From positions 1 to 41,518 of the forward strand of contig NZ_JALPNU010000030.1 of NCBI RefSeq assembly GCF_030851345.1: a stretch of 41,518 nucleotides of DNA. Direction: 5' to 3'. The stretch's first letter is position 1, and each line of letters starts with the position of its first letter. This document shows positions 16,521-26,167 of this stretch, in pieces. The notes beneath the pieces were generated by a model that searched no databases, was not told the origin of the DNA, and worked only from the letters and a program-made list of their open reading frames with translations. This DNA is from Marinifilum sp. D714 (GTDB taxonomy: Bacteria > Bacteroidota > Bacteroidia > Bacteroidales > Marinifilaceae). A program made the translations under genes and the position numbers.

Positions 16521-17750
16521 TTACTGGCGAAGATAGTGTTCTTGAATGAAATTAAAAATTCTCTCAGAAGCTTTATCATCAATGTGATCGTATGATTTTT
16601 GAATGATTTCTTCTCGCTTGCCCATAAAGTTATCTGCATTACCTAAATTCTCTATCAAATCTTCCTGCAGTTTTTGTTGGTTGGTAGAAATTGGTCCAAC
16701 AATAAAATCGTTAAAGAAAGTATGCAATTCACGATCTTTGGTTTCATACTTTTCACGATCGTAAAGCAAGAAGAAAATTGGTCGATTCAACAAGATATAA
16801 TCCATGTAAATGGAAGAATAATCGCTAATCATGGCATCCGTTTCCGGAAGGAAAGGGTAAACATCCTTTACATTATCGTACCATAGAATTCTTTCAAAAT
16901 CATCGCTTATGCTTTGATATTGTGGCAGTGGATGCAGTTTAAACACAAATACCAAATCGTTTTGCAAGGCAAATTCGTTAAGCGATTTTAGATCAAGAAT
17001 TCCATCGGAAATCCCATCGCCACCCGTATCGCGAAAAGTTGGAGCATATAAAACCGATTTGATTCCATTTTTACGCATTTCCGCTACTTTACTGATGGTC
17101 TTTACATCCGAATATAAAAGTGCATTCTCGTACTTTTCAGGATTTACAATGATGTCGTTTCTAGGATAACCCGTATCAATAAAATGATCGCTTATAAAGG
17201 CCGGTTTAAAGAATTTTTCGGTAAAGAACTTGCCAGTTGAAATAAGCGCTTGATATTTTGGCAATTTACCCACAAAGTTAAGAATGAATCTGCGATATAA
17301 TGAGCTGGTTTCCTGAATAAAAAACTTATTGCTGCGTTGAATTTTCTTGAAGCCAATGCCATGCCATATTTGAACAATTTTTGCTCTCCAGAACAACTGA
17401 AAACGACAATTGTCCATCCACGAAAAATTATCAACTACAAACACTTTACTTCTCAGCATAATCCAATATGCTTTACATGAAGGATAGTAAAGAATATTGT
17501 CGTATTTCTGATTCAGTTCATTGAAAATCTCCCTGTTTGCAGTTAGTAGGTAGAATTCCTGATCTGGTTTTTCCTCAGCCAAATAAAGAAAAAAGAATTT
17601 TACATTGTCGTTAAAGAATCCATCTTTGGCGCCCATTAAAACCATCAGGTTTTTCTTTTTGGGAATCAGGTAGCTTAACGGAACAAGAAAAATCCACCCC
17701 AAAAGAGTGGTGAAGAATATAACAGGTTTGGAGTGTTTATTTAGGTTCAT
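16521..17750 (-). CDS. CDP-glycerol glycerophosphotransferase family protein (1)
   Basis: This 409-residue TagB/TagF-type transferase has an N-terminal membrane segment (residues about 9-29). Conserved blocks of the family are IWHGIGFKKI (about residues 132-141), VLYAPTFRDTGGDG (about 238-251) and AMISDYSSIYMDYILLNRPI (about 305-324). The last of these corresponds to the nucleotide/phosphate-binding region. The enzymes polymerise glycerol-phosphate or ribitol-phosphate on a lipid or glycan acceptor at the cytoplasmic face. The stop of the next upstream gene (2) directly abuts this start, indicating cotranslation. Acceptor and polyol are unknown. Confidence 0.88.
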   Translation of the reverse strand: MNLNKHSKPVIFFTTLLGWIFLVPLSYLIPKKKNLMVLMGAKDGFFNDNVKFFFLYLAEEKPDQEFYLLTANREIFNELNQKYDNILYYPSCKAYWIMLRSKVFVVDNFSWMDNCRFQLFWRAKIVQIWHGIGFKKIQRSNKFFIQETSSLYRRFILNFVGKLPKYQALISTGKFFTEKFFKPAFISDHFIDTGYPRNDIIVNPEKYENALLYSDVKTISKVAEMRKNGIKSVLYAPTFRDTGGDGISDGILDLKSLNEFALQNDLVFVFKLHPLPQYQSISDDFERILWYDNVKDVYPFLPETDAMISDYSSIYMDYILLNRPIFFLLYDREKYETKDRELHTFFNDFIVGPISTNQQKLQEDLIENLGNADNFMGKREEIIQKSYDHIDDKASERIFNFIQEHYLRQ

Positions 17751-18977
17751 TTATTGATTCAATTTTCGAATTTCGTTGTAAACTCTTTCGCAACTGCCAT
17801 TATCCTGATAAGTGTGGTACATGTCGCGAATTTTTTTGCGCCACTTGGCATGTGTCAATGGTTGATTGAAATAGCGTTTCAAGTGAGTGATAAACTCTTT
17901 TTGGCTTTCTGATTTTGCACCAGGACTGTTCTCATCAAAGTTGATAAAAAACCCTTTGTACTGACTGTATTCTTCCAAATCGTAAGGAAGAAAAATAACT
18001 GGTCGATCAAGCAAAAGATAATCGATCCAAAGCGATGAATAATCGGTAACCAGAATATCCACGTAAGGGAGCAAATCATATACATCTGCAAACCTGTCCT
18101 GATCGGCTTTTATGACTCTTTCGATTGAAAAGAAATCGTGTGTTTTATGAACAGATTTGCGTTTGATATCCTCTTTGTGGCCGCGAACTAAAATGTATGC
18201 ATCTTCTTTCTCTAGAAATTTGGAAAGTTGATCGGCATTAAAATCTTCGAAAGGGAAGAAATGGGTTTTGTGTCCTTCTTCGCGCCAGGTTGGAGCGTAA
18301 AGTATAATTTTTCGATCCAGAAATGGATTTTTAAGGAGCAAATCGGTATTTAAATGTTCCGGATCAGTCAAGTAATCGTTTCGTGGCAAACCAGTTACCC
18401 AAACATCATTCATGTCCATATTAAATCCGGCAGCATGGATGATTTGCTCTAAAGGCGAACTTCCTACCATATAGGAATAGCCCTGAAGTTGCTTTTGCTT
18501 TCCATATTTTCTCCATACGGCAGTTTGTAAACCCATCTTTTTCATTGGAGTTCCATGTCCCAGATAGATGATATTTTTACACTTTGTATGCAGGTAATAT
18601 GGGGCAAAAGCAGCAGCACTAATTCCATAGGAAATAATAACATGCTTGCTTCGTAAAAACAGTCTAAAACCCTTAAAAGACCAGGCGTAAACTACTTCGC
18701 CCGGAAATTTCTCTTGCAATTGCTTGTATAATGCTTTGTGTGGCGTAAACAAAATGCTGTTGAAATCGTTCTTCACCCTCATGTACTCAAACAGGTATTT
18801 CGAATTGTCGAAATAGTTCTTTTCGGTCAAAAAGAAAAGTGCAATTCTTTTGTTTTTAGGAACTAACTTCTCCAAAAAGAAATAGAACCAACGTAGAAAA
18901 AACAGCACGATATGCAGAAAAACGATTTTCTGCATAAAGTTTACAAATTGTTGTGTTTTATTGTATCCGCTATGCAT
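17751..18977 (-). CDS. CDP-glycerol glycerophosphotransferase family protein (2)
   Basis: This is a second TagB/TagF-type protein, paralogous in layout to its downstream neighbour. Its signature blocks are YLGHGTPMKKMGL, ILYAPTWREEG and ILVTDYSSLWIDYLLLDRPV. I choose the ATG at 18977 because it overlaps the yfhO stop codon as ATGCATAG, a classical coupling arrangement, and gives 408 residues. The open frame continues to 19025 but would intrude into yfhO. An N-terminal hydrophobic stretch (FLHIVLFFLRWFYFFLE) should bind the membrane. Two such enzymes side by side suggest primer and polymerase functions, as for TagB and TagF; this is inference. Confidence 0.87.
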   Translation of the reverse strand: MHSGYNKTQQFVNFMQKIVFLHIVLFFLRWFYFFLEKLVPKNKRIALFFLTEKNYFDNSKYLFEYMRVKNDFNSILFTPHKALYKQLQEKFPGEVVYAWSFKGFRLFLRSKHVIISYGISAAAFAPYYLHTKCKNIIYLGHGTPMKKMGLQTAVWRKYGKQKQLQGYSYMVGSSPLEQIIHAAGFNMDMNDVWVTGLPRNDYLTDPEHLNTDLLLKNPFLDRKIILYAPTWREEGHKTHFFPFEDFNADQLSKFLEKEDAYILVRGHKEDIKRKSVHKTHDFFSIERVIKADQDRFADVYDLLPYVDILVTDYSSLWIDYLLLDRPVIFLPYDLEEYSQYKGFFINFDENSPGAKSESQKEFITHLKRYFNQPLTHAKWRKKIRDMYHTYQDNGSCERVYNEIRKLNQ

Positions 18978-21579
18978 TTTCCTTTTTGTAGTTTTTGATT
19001 GCAAAAGCAATTGCGCCCAATGCAAGAACGAAGAACAGAATCATACTTGTAAGAGATATTTTCTCTCCTATGTAGTATCCTTTCGGCTCAAATTTAAACT
19101 CTACTTTGTGATTTCCTGCTGGCAATTTCATAGCACGAAGCACATAGTTTGCTCTAAAGTGTTTTGCTGGTTTTCCATCGATATATGCATTCCAACCAGG
19201 CTGATAATAAACTTCAGAGAAAACAGCCAGTTGTTCTGTGTTTGCTTGATATTTGTAGCTAATCTGATTTGGCGAATATTTTGTCATTCGAATATTGGCA
19301 GTTGAATCAGCAATAATATTGAAACCATTCAGCTGATCTTTAAAACGCTGATCAACAATTGCTTCTTTAGCCGGATCAAAGCCATTTAAAAGCATGATTT
19401 CTTCATTGGCATCTTTAACCAATTTATAAGAATCCACAAACCATGCGTTTCCAAGTGCGTTTGGATTAATGCTTACCTGAGCTCCTTTTTCTCCCTGGCT
19501 AATGATGTATTTCGCATTCAACATATCCAAAGCCTTCATGTTGCCTTTGTCGATATGATATTCGTACAATTCCTGAACACGACGCAATTTTGCTCCATGA
19601 TAACCTCCAATGGATTTGTGGAAGTAGGATGGACGTGCATTTTGGAAAGGACCACCGATTTGTTCAAACACCCTGTAATTGGTGTTGTAGGTAACGGCCC
19701 AAAGTTGTGCTGCTACTTTTTCGTAATCGCTGGCTTTTCTGTTCTTTCTGGTGTAATCTTTTACTGCCTGATCTGCAATTGCCTTTAATTCAGGGTTATT
19801 TTTTAGCTCGTTCTGCAGAATTTGAAAATCTGCCATATTAGGCATGTATGCCAGGTTCAATTCTTTCTTTTCTACAAATGCATCATTGGTAGTAAAGCGT
19901 TTGTTTACCGGATACAAATCAACTAAAATTAAAACAATTACCGCTGGGATAAAGAATTTTGCTTTCAGATAATCTTTAGAATATGCCCAAACCAAAGCTG
20001 CACCAACTAAAATGAACAAGAAGCTTCTTAGGGCATCAGCTCTAAACATATCGATACGAGCATTGACCAAATCGTTCTGAATTTGAGCAATGAATGAAAC
20101 TGCATTCGGGTTGGAAGCACTAATCTGGGTAAAATAGTTTTGCTCTACATCACTTAAGAAATCCAAACCAAAAGTTGGGATAAGATAAAGAAGAAGGGCA
20201 ACACCTCCTGTTAATGCAAATGGCAGAACCAAAACATTTATGTTTAGAGAAGCAAACTTCACTTTTTTCTTCAGTACCTCTGGTTCATCAATTAGCTTTT
20301 TAAGCGCTAAAATGGCCAATAGAGGAATACACAGCTCAACTATAATTAGGATGGATGATACTGCTCTAAACTTGTTATAAAGTGGTACGTAGTCGAAGAA
20401 CAGGTTTGTAAGGGCAGTAAAGTTATGTCCCCAGGATAGCATGATTGCCAAAATGGTAGCTGTTAGCAATCCCCATTTTAGGCGACCTGCCACAATAAAT
20501 AATCCCAAGAAGAACAGAAACAAGATAAATGCACCTACATAAACAGGACCAACTGTAAACAATTGATTCCCCCAGTAATGGTGGTTTTTCACCTGCTCCA
20601 TATTGTAATAGTTAGCAACCGAATTTATTTGTCCACCATTCACATAGTTCAAAACCTGAATGCCTTCTTGTGGAGATCCACCGCCACCTTTGGCATTAGG
20701 AATCAATAAGCTTAAAGTTTCCTGGATTCCGTAACTCCACATGGTTCCGTAATCTTTATCTACTCCAGTGGTTTGGTTGTCCTTGTTACCCAAACTCAAT
20801 TCCGATTTACCTCGAATTGTGGATTTACTGTATTCGTATGAGCTATATAAGTTTGTAAAGTTAACGCCCAAAGCAATAATCGAAGCTATGGCAAGCACTC
20901 CTATGGCTTTAAAGAAATGTTTAAGGTTCTTTTCTTTAAACTGGTGATAGAATTCGTAGATCAGAATACAAATAACCGTAAGTATAAAATAATAAGTCAT
21001 TTGTATGTGGTTGGAATACAATTCCATGATCAGGAAAAATGCAGTGATAATTCCACCCCAAAGATATCGTCCTCTTAGAACCATTAAAATTCCACCAAGG
21101 GCGGGAGGGATGAAAGCTAAGGCATTTACTTTCCACAAGTGACCTGCACCAATAATAATGATGAAATAAGTGGAAAATGCATATGCAATGGAACCTGCTA
21201 TGGAAAGCCATGGATTAACTCGTAAACTAATGAGAAGGATATAAAAACCAAGCATGTACAGAATGATGTACTTCACAGGATCGGGAGTATAAAGCTCCAT
21301 CATTTTTTTGAAAGTATACATGTCTTTCGCCTGGTAATCAACATTAATTTGGTAAGATGGCATTCCTCCAAACATAGAGTTGGTCCACAAGGCATCTTCT
21401 CCAGTCTTTTTGCGAAAATCAATAATTTCTTTTTTGGCACCCCACGCGTGAATAGAGTCACCCTTTTTGTATTGTTTTCCCTCCAATGCTGGCTGGAAGT
21501 ACATAAATGCTACAATTAAAAATACCAGGATTGATACCAGGTGGGGTAATGCGGACTTAAATATCGACTTAAAACTCAT
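18970..21579 (-). CDS. YfhO-family membrane protein
   Basis: This 869-residue polytopic membrane protein has a GT-C-like layout. Helix 1 (residues about 12-30) is followed by a first extracytoplasmic loop containing the GDSIHAWGAKKE and TNSMFGGMPSYQ phrases, then about ten more helices. A long soluble region (about 560-840) precedes a final helix. In Bacillus, YfhO is implicated in glycosylating lipoteichoic acid or other surface polymers. Here it begins a tightly packed set with two TagF-like genes and a TagD-like gene. A transfer of sugar onto the polymer those genes make is therefore a sensible inference. Confidence 0.85.
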   Translation of the reverse strand: MSFKSIFKSALPHLVSILVFLIVAFMYFQPALEGKQYKKGDSIHAWGAKKEIIDFRKKTGEDALWTNSMFGGMPSYQINVDYQAKDMYTFKKMMELYTPDPVKYIILYMLGFYILLISLRVNPWLSIAGSIAYAFSTYFIIIIGAGHLWKVNALAFIPPALGGILMVLRGRYLWGGIITAFFLIMELYSNHIQMTYYFILTVICILIYEFYHQFKEKNLKHFFKAIGVLAIASIIALGVNFTNLYSSYEYSKSTIRGKSELSLGNKDNQTTGVDKDYGTMWSYGIQETLSLLIPNAKGGGGSPQEGIQVLNYVNGGQINSVANYYNMEQVKNHHYWGNQLFTVGPVYVGAFILFLFFLGLFIVAGRLKWGLLTATILAIMLSWGHNFTALTNLFFDYVPLYNKFRAVSSILIIVELCIPLLAILALKKLIDEPEVLKKKVKFASLNINVLVLPFALTGGVALLLYLIPTFGLDFLSDVEQNYFTQISASNPNAVSFIAQIQNDLVNARIDMFRADALRSFLFILVGAALVWAYSKDYLKAKFFIPAVIVLILVDLYPVNKRFTTNDAFVEKKELNLAYMPNMADFQILQNELKNNPELKAIADQAVKDYTRKNRKASDYEKVAAQLWAVTYNTNYRVFEQIGGPFQNARPSYFHKSIGGYHGAKLRRVQELYEYHIDKGNMKALDMLNAKYIISQGEKGAQVSINPNALGNAWFVDSYKLVKDANEEIMLLNGFDPAKEAIVDQRFKDQLNGFNIIADSTANIRMTKYSPNQISYKYQANTEQLAVFSEVYYQPGWNAYIDGKPAKHFRANYVLRAMKLPAGNHKVEFKFEPKGYYIGEKISLTSMILFFVLALGAIAFAIKNYKKENA

Positions 21580-21676
21580 ATTGAATTATGAATTAGGAGT
21601 TTTGAATTATGAGTGAATCAATTCATAATTCATCATTGATAATTGATAATTTTAAATTCAGGCTCTAAAATACAAA

Positions 21677-21704
21677 AAGCACAGAACAATATTGCCCTGT
21701 GCTT
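21677..21704 (-). terminator. terminator after C45-like gene
   Basis: AAGCACAG (21677-21684) pairs with CTGTGCTT (21697-21704) around a 12-nt loop. A T-run follows on the minus strand. Confidence 0.75.
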
Positions 21705-21733
21705 CACTTAATGTTTTCCAATTGTTTATTTCA

Positions 21734-22966
21734 TTACAAACTCTGGTACTTTTGGATGTCAAGCATGCCATTGTAAGTTTTGTAAGTGTAATCATCCAAC
21801 CAATGGTAGAATTCTTCAATCTCTTTTTTATTCACTTTAGCCGAACGCCATTTCTTTAGGTGCTCTTCTGTGTTTTTGAAAAGTTCTTCTTCAGCTTTTT
21901 CAAGTTTTTGAATAATACCTGTCTTTTCAGCATTGATTAATTCTGATACTTTTAAGTATTTGTATCCAGCCGAACGTGAAATTGGGTAGCAGTGGTCTTT
22001 CAATTCCATAGCCATAGCATTTAAAGGGCAGTTCTCTTTTCCATCAGCCAATAATACTTTAGGCAAATTTTTACCACCTTTTACCCAAACAGGTAATGCA
22101 ATTGAGGTATTTGGGAATCCAACTTGAGTCCAGATCGTTGCCATATCTTTGTCTTCACCTTCTTTCACACCTTCTATCATGATCATTGATGATGATCCAT
22201 GGCGCGTAATTAAATCTCCTGAATTCACAAAGTTTTCTCCGTAAGGTACAGTTTCAAACTCTTTTCTGAAGTCTCTTTTCAAAACAGGGTGCTTTAAACA
22301 TCGTGAGAAGTCCTGAATTACAGTTTTTGCATTCATATTGCCACAAGCATCGGCTTGGTAGAAAATATCCTGAGCTGTTTGGAAACGAATAAATCCGTAA
22401 CCAATATCTTTTTTACCTGTAAAGGAGTAATTGGTTCTTAAAATGTAGCCATTTGGAGCTTGGGCAGGATCGTTAGCGTCGAATTTGGTAAATGTATGGT
22501 TGTTTACCTCATAAAAAGCTACATTTCCATCAGCATCCAGTACACCAAAGTGAGCAGCCAATCCCATTGGTTTAGGTGTATCTTTCAGCAATTGCTCAAA
22601 CTCTTCAAGGTTTGCACACTGTTGCAAGGCCAATTTCATAAAGCGTCCTTCCTGATCTTTCGATGAAGTTGTATCCTGCATGTTTACATTGAACGATGCA
22701 GAGTTCATGATTGCAAAGCCCATTGAGTTCGATCCACCCCAAACTTGTTCCCCTTTTGCGTCGTTGGAATTGATCATTCCGATGTATGGATATTTGCCAT
22801 CGGTGAAATACATCATTTTGTTTTCAAAACTTTCTGTGTCGCGTAGTTTCCATATGATTGGTCGACCATCTTTTGTGTACTTGCCGGAAATCACGGCAGT
22901 TGTGCAGGCATGCGATTGCCATACGCTTACCACTGCAAGTAGCAGTAGGCTTACTAAATGTTTCAT
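21734..22966 (-). CDS. Ntn hydrolase, C45 / isopenicillin-N acyltransferase-like
   Basis: The 410-residue precursor has a signal peptide (residues 1-20, AVVSVWQSHA end). Predicted cleavage exposes Cys21 in CTTAVISGKYTKDGRPIIW, exactly where a N-terminal-nucleophile hydrolase needs its catalytic cysteine. The following motifs (KLRDTESF, WGGSNSMGFAIMNS and HFGVLDADGNVAFYEV) resemble the carcinine hydrolase / isopenicillin-N N-acyltransferase and choloylglycine-hydrolase group, which cleave amide bonds of N-acyl compounds. It is exported, so the substrate is periplasmic or external. It lies 51 bp downstream of a nitrilase-family gene. The two amide hydrolases are probably cotranscribed and end at the terminator at 21677. 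Confidence 0.8.
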   Translation of the reverse strand: MKHLVSLLLLAVVSVWQSHACTTAVISGKYTKDGRPIIWKLRDTESFENKMMYFTDGKYPYIGMINSNDAKGEQVWGGSNSMGFAIMNSASFNVNMQDTTSSKDQEGRFMKLALQQCANLEEFEQLLKDTPKPMGLAAHFGVLDADGNVAFYEVNNHTFTKFDANDPAQAPNGYILRTNYSFTGKKDIGYGFIRFQTAQDIFYQADACGNMNAKTVIQDFSRCLKHPVLKRDFRKEFETVPYGENFVNSGDLITRHGSSSMIMIEGVKEGEDKDMATIWTQVGFPNTSIALPVWVKGGKNLPKVLLADGKENCPLNAMAMELKDHCYPISRSAGYKYLKVSELINAEKTGIIQKLEKAEEELFKNTEEHLKKWRSAKVNKKEIEEFYHWLDDYTYKTYNGMLDIQKYQSL

Positions 22967-23017
22967 GTGTTAGTTAGTGGTTTAGTTGTGTTATCCTTTA
23001 AGAAGCCTCTAAATTAA

Positions 23018-23818
23018 TTAATAATTCTTTTTTCGGTCATTTCTAAATTGATATTCGTCACGAACTGTACCAATAACATCTGTATCTATTTCGCCAATCA
23101 TTACCTCCTCTTGTTCTTTAAGAATGGTAGGAGAGGTGTTGTAATCCATCCAGGGAGGACAGAAAATAGAAGAGCCATATTCTTCTCCGGCTCGGTTCAA
23201 ACTCAACACGTAAATTTGATTTTCTAATGCTCGGGTAATCACAAAATGATGCCAGCTTGGAAAACTGTTGTCCTTGTAAAAAGCCACCTGATGCAGCAGA
23301 AAATCAATTTCATGATCTAAGGCCAGAGTTCTTGTTAATTCAGGAAATCTCATATCGTAACAGATAATAATGCCAATTTTAACGCCATTGATCTCGAAGC
23401 TGATGGTGTCTTCACTTTTTTGGAAATACTCCTTTTCCATAGAGTTTCCGAATTGAGCCATGTGTTGCTTGCTATAAATGGTTTCCGTTTTACCTTTAGG
23501 ATTGACAACGGCTTGCGAGATAAAGAAACCATCTTCTGTTTTCTGAGGAAAACCATAACAAATGTAACAGTTTTTATTTTGGGCTAAATCAGAAAAGAAC
23601 TGAAAGCTTTTGCCATTTACACCTTCAGCTAATTCGCCTAATTGCACGAATGTTTTCCCGGAATATCCACTTGTGAAAAGCTCTGGCAGAACAATTAGAT
23701 CAACCACTTCTAATTCATCAATGATTTTTTGAGCATGAAGCAGGTTAGCATCTCGTTCCTCGATGGACTTTGCATCACAATTGTTGATTTGTATGGCAGC
23801 AAATTTAAGCTTGGGCAT
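23018..23818 (-). CDS. nitrilase-superfamily carbon-nitrogen hydrolase (omega-amidase-like)
   Basis: This 266-residue cytoplasmic C-N hydrolase has the complete Glu-Lys-Cys catalytic set. Glu46 lies in IVLPELFTSGY, Lys117 in YSKQHM and Cys153 in GIIICYDMRFPE. Size and motif spacing fit the omega-amidase/YafV group, which hydrolyses short omega-amides such as alpha-ketoglutaramate. Alternatively it is a general amidase. It is followed 51 bp later by the exported Ntn hydrolase. No upstream promoter box was identified. Confidence 0.9.
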   Translation of the reverse strand: MPKLKFAAIQINNCDAKSIEERDANLLHAQKIIDELEVVDLIVLPELFTSGYSGKTFVQLGELAEGVNGKSFQFFSDLAQNKNCYICYGFPQKTEDGFFISQAVVNPKGKTETIYSKQHMAQFGNSMEKEYFQKSEDTISFEINGVKIGIIICYDMRFPELTRTLALDHEIDFLLHQVAFYKDNSFPSWHHFVITRALENQIYVLSLNRAGEEYGSSIFCPPWMDYNTSPTILKEQEEVMIGEIDTDVIGTVRDEYQFRNDRKKNY

Positions 23819-24099
23819 AAGTGTAGGGATTAAAAGATAAGATTAAAGATAGTGAAATTGAAAATACCTCATCAAAGGTGATTTTCCATGCTCTGACTTT
23901 AAGCAAGCTGTAAATGTCAGGGTATGACTATGTGGGGCTTATTTTATTGAGAGCCTTACTTAGGGGGAGCCCCTCAAATTGCAGAATTATTTTTTTGCAG
24001 CTCTTTTTCCTTGCCCTAAAGGAGAAGGTTAGGATGAGGTGAAAACAAAAAAAAAGCCATCCTCAAACGAGAATGGCTTTCCTATATTTTGAAATTCGC
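23819..24099. other. intergenic region with degenerate repeat remnants
   Basis: This holds a small palindrome, AGGGG-GAG-CCCCT (about 23961-23973). A GCCCTAAAGGAGAAGGTTAGG-like phrase near 24014-24034 recalls short repeats scattered in Bacteroidota genomes. The glyS terminator is at the right end. No ORF. Confidence 0.35.
24053..24080 (-). terminator. terminator of glyS
   Basis: A 12-bp stem with one mismatch (AAAGCCATCCTC with GAGAATGGCTTT) has an AAAC loop, 19 bp past the glyS stop. A T-run follows on the minus strand. Confidence 0.8.
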
Positions 24100-25653
24100 T
24101 TATTTCAATTTCTTGAATAAAGATTTCATGCTAACATGTGAATCTAAGATTTCAGCTAGTTTAGAAATCTCGATACGCTCTTGTTCCATGCTATCGCGAT
24201 GACGAATGGTAACGGTGTTGTCTTCCAATGATTGGTGATCAACAGTTACACAGAATGGAGTACCAATAGCATCCTGACGACGGTAACGCTTACCAATTGA
24301 GTCTTTCTCATCGTACTGACAGTTGAAATCGAATTTCAAGTCGTTGATGATTTCACGAGCTTTTTCAGGAAGACCATCTTTCTTTGTTAATGGCATAACT
24401 GCCAACTTGATTGGAGCCAAAGCAGCAGGTAGTCTTAATACAACACGTTCGTCGGTTTTTCCATCTTCTTTCTCGATTTTCTCTTCTGCATAAGCTTCCG
24501 ACATAATCTGAAGGAACATACGGTCAACACCAATCGAGGTTTCCACTACGTAAGGAACATAGCTCTTGTTCAGTTCAGGATCGAAATACTGAATTTTCTT
24601 TCCTGAGAATTCCTGATGCTGGCTTAAATCGAAATCGGTACGAGAGTGAATTCCTTCCACCTCTTTAAATCCGAATGGGAATTTAAATTCAACATCGGTT
24701 GCAGCGTTAGCGTAATGAGCCAACTTATCGTGATCGTGGAAACGGTATTTGTCTTCAGAGAAACCTAAAGCTTTGTGCCAGCTCATACGCGTTTCTTTCC
24801 ATTTGTCGAACCATTTCATTTCTTCTCCCGGACGAACAAAGAACTGAAGTTCCATTTGTTCGAACTCACGCATGCGGAAGATGAACTGACGAGCTACAAT
24901 CTCGTTACGGAATGCCTTACCAATCTGAGCAATCCCGAAAGGAATCTTCATACGACCAGTTTTCTGAACATTTAGGTAGTTTACGAAAATACCCTGTGCA
25001 GTTTCCGGACGAAGGAAAATTTTGCTACTTCCATCGGCAGTAGAACCCATTTCAGTTGAGAACATCAAATTGAACTGACGAACATCAGTCCAGTTCTTGG
25101 TACCTGAAATCGGACAGGCAATCTCATTATCGATAATGATTTGCTTTAATTCCTCAAGGTCGTTCTTGTCCAAAGCCTCAACAAAACGTTTGTGTACCGC
25201 ATCCATTTTTTCCTGGTTTGCTTTTACACGAGGGTTGGTTGCTCTGAATTGCTCTTCATCGAAAGAGTCTCCAAACTTTTTCTTCGCCTTAGCAACTTCC
25301 TTATCCATTTTAGCCTCAAACTTGGCCATCAAATCCTCGATTAAAACATCAGCACGGTAACGTTTCTTCGAATCTTTGTTATCTATCAAAGGATCATTAA
25401 AAGCATCAACGTGGCCCGATGCTTTCCAAATGGTTGGGTGCATAAAAATAGCGGAATCAATCCCTACTACATTTTCGTGCAATTTTACCATTGAATCCCA
25501 CCAATACTTTTTGATGTTGTTTTTCAATTCAACACCCAATTGTGCGTAATCGTAAACAGCACTTAGTCCATCGTAAATCTCCGACGACTGAAATACAAAA
25601 CCGTATTCCTTACAATGGGCAACCAGTTTCTTGAAAACATCTTCCTGAGCCAT
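24100..25653 (-). CDS. glyS: glycyl-tRNA synthetase, dimeric (alpha2) type
   Basis: This 517-residue class II aminoacyl-tRNA synthetase charges tRNA-Gly. It is the single-chain alpha2 type found in eukaryotes, archaea and Bacteroidota, not the alpha2-beta2 GlyQ/GlyS. The N terminus has EYGFVFQSSEIYDGLSAVYDY. The catalytic core includes FLRPETAQGIFVNY, FRNEIVARQFIFRMREFEQ (motif 2) and VVETSIGVDRMF (motif 3 region). A C-terminal anticodon-binding domain (from about residue 410) ends the protein. A TATTTTTG sequence (minus strand, 25704-25697) could be its -7 box. Single gene with its own terminator. Confidence 0.97.
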   Translation of the reverse strand: MAQEDVFKKLVAHCKEYGFVFQSSEIYDGLSAVYDYAQLGVELKNNIKKYWWDSMVKLHENVVGIDSAIFMHPTIWKASGHVDAFNDPLIDNKDSKKRYRADVLIEDLMAKFEAKMDKEVAKAKKKFGDSFDEEQFRATNPRVKANQEKMDAVHKRFVEALDKNDLEELKQIIIDNEIACPISGTKNWTDVRQFNLMFSTEMGSTADGSSKIFLRPETAQGIFVNYLNVQKTGRMKIPFGIAQIGKAFRNEIVARQFIFRMREFEQMELQFFVRPGEEMKWFDKWKETRMSWHKALGFSEDKYRFHDHDKLAHYANAATDVEFKFPFGFKEVEGIHSRTDFDLSQHQEFSGKKIQYFDPELNKSYVPYVVETSIGVDRMFLQIMSEAYAEEKIEKEDGKTDERVVLRLPAALAPIKLAVMPLTKKDGLPEKAREIINDLKFDFNCQYDEKDSIGKRYRRQDAIGTPFCVTVDHQSLEDNTVTIRHRDSMEQERIEISKLAEILDSHVSMKSLFKKLK

Positions 25654-25708
25654 AAATCTTATATTTTGAGTTTATTATTTTAATTTGAACGAAACACAAA
25701 AATACAAA

Positions 25709-25729
25709 AAAAGCCATTCGATGGCTTTT
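25709..25729 (-). terminator. terminator of the DUF4834 gene
   Basis: AAAAGCCAT-TCG-ATGGCTTTT stem-loop lies between the DUF4834 stop and the glyS start and is followed by a T-run on the minus strand. Confidence 0.75.
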
Positions 25730-25817
25730 CCATATCATTAATTTCTAGTGTTTTTGATAATTTATTTGCTGGATAGTGTAATACTATCGTTTGCGTAGCA
25801 GAAGATTAAAAAAATAA

Positions 25818-26063
25818 TTAATCCACTTCTTCGAAATCCACATAATCACCTACATCCTTTTTGTTTGGATTGGATTTGGTATTTGAATTTTTATCGATGG
25901 TAACTTCACCTTCTCGCTTTTCTTGTTCTTGTTGCTGTCTGTTGGCCTCTTTTTGCATTTTATCAAAAGTTTTCTGCACCAAAAAAGGGAACATTGCACG
26001 AATGATCAATTTTAGCAGGTAATAAATACCGACAGCAATAATGATAAACTTTATAAATGCCAT
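25818..26063 (-). CDS. DUF4834 small membrane-anchored protein
   Basis: The 81-residue protein has one N-terminal hydrophobic helix (residues about 3-28). A Lys/Gln/Glu-rich cytoplasmic region follows, probably a short coiled coil (residues 34-52). The acidic end GDYVDFEEVD matches the C-terminal motif of DUF4834. The family is Bacteroidota-specific and of unknown function. A CAAAGATA at 26083-26090 reads TATCTTTG on the minus strand, an exact -7 box, but its -33 partner is not clear. Confidence 0.85.
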   Translation of the reverse strand: MAFIKFIIIAVGIYYLLKLIIRAMFPFLVQKTFDKMQKEANRQQQEQEKREGEVTIDKNSNTKSNPNKKDVGDYVDFEEVD

Positions 26064-26167
26064 ATTCTTATAATTTGAATGACAAAGATAACAGAATTAT
26101 AACGAATGAGTAAATAGGAGCATATGAATTGGTATGCTATAGGTGTTGAGACTGATATTGATTTATG

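Noticed and set aside
21580-21660. GAATTATGA-type repeats upstream of yfhO
   Set aside because: Low-complexity AT-rich repetition without a recognisable site.
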